A stretch of 64,000 nt of DNA from NCBI GenBank assembly GCA_022264855.1, contig JABYQU010000037.1, positions 186,001-250,000 of the forward strand, read 5' to 3'. Source of the stretch: Lenzites betulinus (lineage: Eukaryota; Basidiomycota; Agaricomycetes; Polyporales; Polyporaceae). Under the pieces are notes generated by a model. The model was not told where the DNA came from. It saw nothing but the letters and a program-made list of their open reading frames with translations, and made no database searches. Made by a program: the position numbers and the translations under genes. Within the stretch, counting starts at the first letter, position 1. The number at the start of each line of letters is the position of its first letter. Of this stretch, positions 57,987 to 64,000 are shown piece after piece.

Positions 57987-59718
57987 TCAAATCCGCAGGT
58001 CCCCGTCGCTGTCGTGCAGGCGGGGCCGCTTTGCGGGGTTGCCGACTACGCCGATCCCGCGCGCGGCGAGGGCCTCGACGGCGGCCTTTGCCGCGCCCTC
58101 CGTCGTCTTCTTGCTGCGCCCGCGCGTGCGGCGGAGCGCGCCGAACGCCTGCGCCTTGATCACCGCGAGCGTGCTGCAGATCGGGGACGGCCCGGGCGAC
58201 GGCGAGCGCGAGCCGCGCGACGCGGACACGTTGCGGGTGCGCGAGCGCGACGAGTACGTGTACGAGGACGACTCGCCGTCGCTCTCGCGCTCGTGCGAGC
58301 CGTTGTCGGCGCGCGCGTACGGCGACGGCGCCGAGACGAGCGGGCGGTCCGAGGGGGAGGTGGGGGCGGGGCCCGAGCCGGGCGTGGAGGCGGAGGCGGA
58401 GGAGGCGGGGCCGCCGCGGCCGCTCATGCGCACGATCGCGGAGATGTCGGCGGTGCCGCCGTGGAGGGTGAGCTCGGGCTGGTGCGGGCGGCGGTAGAAC
58501 TCGGGGCGGTCTTGGAGGGCGGTGCCTTCGGGGAAGGTGAAGGGGTAGGAGGCGGGCGCGAGGGAGGTGGAGGACGTGGAGGACGGCGTGGACGCGGCGG
58601 GGGAGAGGGAGCGGCTCGGGGGAAACATGTACGAGGAGGAGGTGAGGGGCGTGAGAGGGACTTTCTGCTCGTCTACGACGCCGTAGCGCGAAGAGTAGTT
58701 GAGATCAGACGCGGTAAGGGTGGGTGACTCGACGAAGGTGGGAGAGTGGGTCGCGCTGCTGTGATCCATCGAGCCCTGGTCGCTGACGGCGGTGCCAGTG
58801 TGGTTGACCCAGCCATCAGCGCGGCCAGAAGTGTCGATGGGGTAGGGAGCATAAGGATCGTATCGGGGCATTCTACTGTGGGGGTCCATAGATCGGGGTT
58901 CTGAGCCACCGCCGGGAACGGAGACGTAACTCATGGCGGGGGAGCGTTGGGGATAGTCTTGCCCGTTTGGGTTGTGGTAGGTGTCGTTCATGGGGGTGGT
59001 TGGGTTGCTGGTGGAGGCATAGCGCATGGAGTCGTCGCCGTAATGGGCGGCGGGGCCGGCGTTCATGGGGGTCATGGATACGGGCGGGGTGCGGACGGGG
59101 GCGGCGTAGGAGATGGGGTAGTCGTCCTGGGGCTCGCGATCGACCTTCTTCTGCTGCTGCTCGTACATCCTGAGCATGTTGTCCTTGTGCTCGAGCTCGG
59201 TCTTGAGACGGCTAACTTCGAGGCGGGAGTCCTGGAGGCGGGACTCGTAGATGCGACATGATTCCTGGAGCTGGAGGACGACGTTCTCTAGGTTTGTGAC
59301 TGCGGCGGGGGGCGCGCGGGGGATGAGAGGGATGCTCAGTAGGGGACGGGAAGGGGGGCGGACCTGTCTCCTCGAGGGTCGCGATGTAGTTTGCACGACG
59401 CGCGCGGAAGGCGGCCTGGGCATCGGCGTTCTTTTTCTTGCGGAGGGCGGCGTCGGAGATGCGGGACGCCGAGCCGTCGTCTGAGCCGGTCTTGGGGTCG
59501 GGGGAGGGGGGCATGGGGAGCGGGGCGAGGGTGGGAGGAGGAGGCGGGAGGGAAGCGGAGGGGCTGGGGGCGAGGAGGGCGATATAAATTGGGATGTATA
59601 AACGAAGACAAGCAGAAGGACCAGGACAAGGGCGGAGCGCGAGGCGCACCTCGTCGGACTCGGACGCGGTTTCGGTCAGCGAGGCGAGCCCCGCGCTGCT
59701 CCCCGCGCGCTCCCCCAT
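57987..59718 (-). CDS. bZIP transcription factor
   Basis: Nuclear DNA-binding protein of the fungal bZIP class. The basic region is ALRKKKNADAQAAFRARRAN, with the N-x2-AQ-x2-FR core (NADAQAAFR) typical of Yap/Pap1-like fungal bZIPs. The leucine zipper spans an intron: YIATLEET, then VTNLENVVLQLQESCRIYES, then RLEVSRLKTELEHKDNML. The long C-terminal part is Ser/Pro/Thr/Tyr-rich (activation-type) and ends in a basic segment (RRTRGRSKKTTEG, NPAKRPRLHDSDGD) that may be a second nuclear signal. No Yap-type cysteine-rich domains are seen. I give the outer start MGERAGSSAGLASL at 59718, whose frame runs through; but a GT-AG pair (59649-59564, 86 bases) would shift the frame, in which case the true start may be MPPSPDPKTGSDDG near 59513. 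Confidence 0.85.
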
Positions 59719-60075
59719 TATTCCTATCCTCAGCCGACGACCAGCGGGCACCAGCTGCACCAGCACACACCAGCACACTGCCAGGCCCAAGGTCCCCAGG
59801 CCCGACCGCCGACCTCACCCGGCGTCCGGCCCACCCCATCGCTGCGTGTGACCCCGGCGCCTCCCCTCGCCCGTATCCCCGGCGCACGTGTAGATCCTCC
59901 CCCCGCCCGCGCGGCCACTAGCGTCCTCGCGCCCCGCCCTAGCCCCCGTATGGCCTCCCGCTCCCCGCCCACTGCGCCGCCCACCGCACCCGCCGCGACG
60001 CCAGCGGTGGCCAGCGCCGCGCCGCCCCGTCCCCGGGCACCCGCCCCCAGCGCGCGCCCAGCCACGCGCGGCCTA
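59719..60075. other. Intergenic: bZIP promoter/leader
   Basis: 357 bases, extremely GC-rich, between APC4 (stop at 60076) and the bZIP start. No gene is seen. Confidence 0.4.
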
Positions 60076-63000
60076 TCAGCCTGATCCTTCCGCGGCCCCT
60101 TCTCCCGCTTCCTCCTCTTCCTCCAGCTCCTCGTCTTCCCCTTCCATATCCAGCACCTCCACTGTCGTACCCGTCCCGTCCAGCACGCACGACACGCGCC
60201 GCCCAGCACGCCCGTTCACCGCCAGCGTCACCGCCCCCTCCCTGCACCCCCTCAGCGCCCGGCTCTGCCTGATCGGAGTCGTCCCTGCCGACGGAAGCTG
60301 CGTCCAGACGGGAGTCGGGTGTGGCCAACGGCGATTCGATTGGGAAAAGATCCCGGGAAGCACGAACACAGGGCAAGCAGGATCAGCATAACGCCGCCGC
60401 CCACGCTGGCCCCTTCCCCAGCCCACCGAAAACAATGCAACAATGCGCGCTCTCACCTGTCCGCTCGCCAGCGCCGCCAGCACGTCCTCCATCAGCGTCT
60501 CTCGAGTCGTGCCGGTTACGTACCCCCTGCCCGGGATCGGGTGGTACATTAAATTCGCGTAGCCGACCGTCGCGACACAAGTCGCTGCTCCTGCCGGCCA
60601 ATGATCGTGATCAGCCCTTTCTCTCCCTCCGCCTGTGCACGCCGCGACGCTGCGGTCGCCGGGCGCCCAGGCACTCACCTGCGTTCCGCGGCCGGTACAC
60701 CATCACCAGCTGCTCGTCGTCGAAGAACTCGACGTCGAGTATCGCAAACGGCTCGGCCTCCTCGACGTCGCTTCCCGCCACCGCAGCACAGCACTTCAGC
60801 GCGGCAACCTCAACCGCCGGCATCTCGCTCGATAGATTGAGCCCCTGCTGCATGCGCGCCACGCACACTGTGAAAGAGACCATTTAGCTCCGTCGGCAAA
60901 CGCGCACCGTCGCGGGCGTGGGTGCTCGAGACAAAGGGACGCGGGGCTCACGGTAGGATCGCCCGCCGTCATGCGGTGGCCTGATTGCAAGATACTGCAG
61001 AAATTTGTCCGCCTGTCGAGATCCGCTCAGCCAGCGAACAAAGACACGTTGAAAACAGCGAGTCGCTTGCCTCGCTGCCGCTCTGCACCGTGCGCTCCCG
61101 TATCAAGGGTGCGGCCGCACTGGCTGATCGGGGAGTGCGCGGTTCCTCTGGGGATCGCGCGGCGCCCACACTGCCGGCCACGAGCACGGCCGACCGCGCA
61201 GCCGCTTCGGACGCGTCGTTGAAAATGCTCTGGCACGCCTCCGCGAGAATCTGCAGCAGCGCGTCGAGGTTCCGCTCGTGGTGCGACAAATCGCGGCGTT
61301 TCACCTCCTTCGGCGCGGAACAAACCAGGACAAGCGGCGGAGATGTGATGTCGTTAGCCTTTTGCCCCGCACACGCACACCAGGCGGACATCGCGGGAGC
61401 TTACTTCGTGCACGGTCTGGTCCCATCGGTTGAGGGCCGCGCGCGCCTTGCGGAGCGCGAAGCTGATGTTCGTGCTTTGCGGCACGCCCAAACTCTCGGC
61501 CGTGAACCGCGGGGCAGGGCCCACGAACCACTTGTCGATCTGGCTAACGACAAGCCCGGACGTGAGGTAGTCGTTCACCTCGAGGATGTCGTGTGTCGGG
61601 CGCGGCTGTTGGTGGTCGGGCGCGGTCGTCCGGGCAATCTCTGACGCGTCACATTAGCTGCCAGCGGGGCTGTGGTGCAGCGTGGAGGGCACGTACCGAA
61701 TCGCACCCACTTCATGAACTCCTTGAAGCGGACGAGTTCTTTGCGCGCCCCGGCAGCTAGCCATGCGCAGAGAATGATGGCTCGCCCCGTCATATCGAGG
61801 CAACCCTCGATGTCTCGGTTCCTCAAATTGCACACCTCATATTGAGGCCTGCAGGGGAGATGAGAAGAGCGTACACGCCGAGGCGGCAGTTGTCACCCAC
61901 AGAGATGCCCAGCCTTGCACCTCCTGCAATAGCAATCGCAGGCGCTGGCACGCCGGTGCGACGCGCTTCTCTGCCAAATCGCGCAGGCTTGTGAGGGCCT
62001 CGGTCATCGTCACCTCCCACCTTTGGATGCTCTGCAAAGTAGTGAGCCGCGAGACCCATTGCAGTCGGATCGTTAGCATACCCGTTCGCTCATGTGCTCA
62101 CCGCTGCCCATGTAATCTGTAAGAGCTTCGGAGGTGCGGCCAGTGGTTAATAGACAGGTCAGATCCAATATGGGGAGCGGATCCTCGTCTGTGAGATCCG
62201 TTGAGGCACCGGGAGGAGCATCGCGATTTACGGCACTTACGACCAAATTCGTTGCGCTGTCTTTCCTCCAATGCCCGTACCCACTTGGGGCCCAGGTCCC
62301 GTGCGCCAGAGTTGCTGTCGGAGCCAAACCACGCGATGCGCATATCTCTCACCACGCGCATGGCATACGAGAGGAGCTCCCGAGAAGAAGTTGACACTCT
62401 TGCCACATCCCTATAGTGCCTGCCTGTCAGATATGACAATCGTAGGACGATTGGGCGCAGTGGGACCGCAGGCGAGCTTGCATCGGACGCCGGTCCAGGA
62501 TGCACAAACAGGTACTCGCGGAGCTTGTAGAGAGAGCGGGGGGACACCTCGTCGCCTGTCCGCACCCTGCCCAGTGGGTAACTTCCTTCCAGGAAGAGGT
62601 GGACGTTGCCCAGATTGTCAGAGACAGCAAGAATGCTGTTGACGTTCGTGTCGTCAGCTTCGTCTTCTGCTTCTGGAAAGGACTGCTGTGCATCGGGCTT
62701 GTTCGACGCAATGGATGCGGCGGCGAGGTCGCTCGGGAGGCTGGGCCATGTAGTGATGATTGGTGGCATTATGGGCGCCTGTGCCGCTCGATTGCGTGCA
62801 CCATGGAAGGCGAAGAGCTCGTTGGAGCTTCAGATGCATATCAGCCGCGCACGCAAGCCGAATAGAGACTGACCACCCACCTAAGTGGCTTTGATTCATC
62901 CTGGATAGGATCCAACAGGGGCAAGTTTCTCAAAATGGCATGCGCAGATCCTGTCTTTGCCATTAGGCATCAGCACACCGGAACGATAACAGCCGCTGTA

Positions 63001-63490
63001 AAACCGCCGTACTATGTTCTCGCCACGCTTGAAGACCTCTGGTAACGGGGTACCTGTGGGTTTCTTTTCTTCACGGAACCACCACGCACCGGTCACCCGG
63101 AAACGGCGATCCGGCACACTCACGGCTATCGTCTGCTCTACTGCGCCATTCTGTATCGAGTGAATGGTGATGGCGCCCGGGTTGGACACAACTGCAATGC
63201 TTTGTACTGTTGGGGTTGTCAATGACCTGCGTGTGTATCCGTGCACAAAGACGCGTACCGTCAGGGCTCCAGGCAATGTCAACAATCTCTTCCACCTTGG
63301 TGTCGCTATTCCCGGGCAGGTCAATTTCCCATTTTTTCGACCCTGACATCTTCCACAATGCTAGTTTCTGCTGGTGCGCAAAGCTGGATAGGACGACCAA
63401 GAGATCCTTGTCGGGACACCAGGACGCTTTCAGAATGCGGGCCGGATTCGGCAAGGCAATGGTTGCCACAGGCGCGATTGTAGTAGACAT
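60076..63490 (-). CDS. APC4: Anaphase-promoting complex subunit 4
   Basis: Platform subunit of the APC/C ubiquitin ligase. It starts MSTTIAPVATIALPNPARIL at 63490 and has an N-terminal WD40-like part (KASWCPDKDLLVVLSS, QKLALWKMSGSKKWEIDL, EEIVDIAWSPDGTRL). The middle reads VNSILAVSDNLGNVHLFLEG. The APC4 long helical domain is seen as LLTTGRTSEALTDYMGSGEH, WVSRLTTLQSIQRWEVTMTE, RVAPACQRLRLLLQEVQGW, CLDMTGRAIILCAWLAAGAR, ELVRFKEFMKWVRF, VNDYLTSGLVVSQIDKWFVG and ERNLDALLQILAEACQSIF. C-terminal exons (EEAEPFAILDVEFFDDEQLV, GYANLMYHPIPG) return to beta-rich sequence and end in an acidic tail EGEDEELEEEEEAGEG. At least ten introns; about 850-900 residues. Exact splice sites were not all set. Confidence 0.88.
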
Positions 63491-63839
63491 CTGATGCGCA
63501 ATAGCGGTTAAATGTGATGTGTGTGGTCTCAGTTCTCGCTCTCCTACCTTGTACTCCCTTCGAGTGTCTTGAAAGAGGCTTCGAAATGTGCGAGGCCGTC
63601 AAGAATGTGGGAATTCGCGTAGAGTGAGACGCGGTCACGACGGGTGCCACTGCCTGCTCAAAAGTACTTGGTTTGACCGGATGAGACGGCGAGCTGCCTA
63701 GATATCGGCGATTGAAGGATGTATGCGCATCGAAAGCAAAAAACAAAGCATACGTTACAGTCTGAGGCAAGACGCGTCGGAGTGGCACTCAGTTTCAAAC
63801 AAACAAGTTTACAGTCCGCGACGGTCAAAGGAGATCGCC
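63491..63839. other. Upstream region of APC4
   Basis: 349 bases upstream of APC4 and possibly upstream of a plus-strand gene at the window edge. No open frame of interest. Confidence 0.4.
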
Positions 63840-64000
63840 ATGGGCGTCTACAGCGACGCGTAAGAACCGCGTACGGTCACAGAAATGTCACAGGAGGTTT
63901 GTGACGAGACTCCGGACCGTGAGAGCGGCCAAGCAGCGCGAGAATATCCGCGGCATGCATGCGCGTGCATTACAAGGGCAATGTCATGAGCAGCACTAGT
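63840..64000 (+). CDS. Possible 5' end of a gene running off the window
   Basis: A GCCATGG-context ATG at 63840 opens MGVYSDA and meets a GTAAG donor at 63860. Several AG sites downstream would leave an open frame to the window edge, the most natural at about 63927, giving ARISAACMRVHYKGNVMSS. The position, divergent from APC4 with a 349-base spacer, fits a first exon, but too little is visible to name a product. Confidence 0.3.

Overview
This window is a stretch of nuclear genome from a filamentous basidiomycete, most likely an Agaricomycete (polypore-like). Genes are split by many short GT-AG introns of about 41-90 bases, coding sequence is GC-rich, genes are tightly packed on both strands, and a PriA-like secreted protein of the mushroom-fungus type is present. 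I see no bacterial, viral or plasmid sequence, no rRNA or tRNA genes and no CRISPR array. Spliced models were built by hand from open frames and splice signals; where I summed exons, the totals were divisible by three.

Layout. 0.8-2.1 kb: fatty acid elongase (+). 3.1-6.3 kb: PH-C2-RasGAP protein (+). 6.5-9.9 kb: AP-2 alpha adaptin (-). 10.3-14.6 kb: dsRBD/DExH RNA helicase (-). 15.0-15.9 kb: mitochondrial J-protein HscB/Jac1 (-), sharing a 104-base divergent promoter with a dysferlin-domain Spo73/Mug65-like protein (+, 16.0-17.4 kb). 18.1-20.1 kb: TMEM135-like membrane protein (+), facing Dph7 (-, 20.1-21.6 kb). 22.0-23.2 kb: Mediator subunit Med20 (+). 23.4-25.1 kb: transaldolase-family enzyme (-), divergent from a cytosolic O-GlcNAc transferase (+, 25.9-31.1 kb). 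31.4-32.2 kb: small multi-pass membrane protein (-). 32.5-38.4 kb: DNA polymerase zeta catalytic subunit Rev3 (-). 38.8-39.8 kb: glucose-6-phosphate 1-epimerase (-).

39.8-41.9 kb is gene-free and carries short direct repeats. It is followed by PP2A scaffold subunit A (+, 41.9-44.2 kb), a PriA-like cysteine-rich secreted protein (+, 45.4-46.7 kb), an unknown secreted protein (+, 47.5-48.4 kb), a Tic20/DUF4870-like membrane protein (-), ribosomal protein eS24 (+), Arp1/centractin (-), an unknown type I membrane protein (+), an SVIP-like p97-binding small protein (+), GPI2/PIG-C (+), a bZIP transcription factor (-), APC4 (-) and possibly the first exon of a gene at the right edge.

The genes are mostly conserved housekeeping functions in no evident pathway cluster. 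Loose themes are membrane traffic and cytoskeleton (AP-2 alpha, Arp1), protein quality control and cell cycle (SVIP-like, APC4), and sugar-phosphate/nucleotide-sugar chemistry (transaldolase family, OGT, glucose-6-phosphate epimerase). I found no convincing new multi-gene system. The more interesting items are single genes: a compact p97-binding small protein in three exons, an exon-duplicated PriA-like gene, an RNA helicase with a mitochondrial-looking leader, an OGT with an acidic insert, a transaldolase relative lacking the usual phosphate-binding motif, a likely GC-AG intron, and two lineage-type secreted or membrane proteins without an assigned function.
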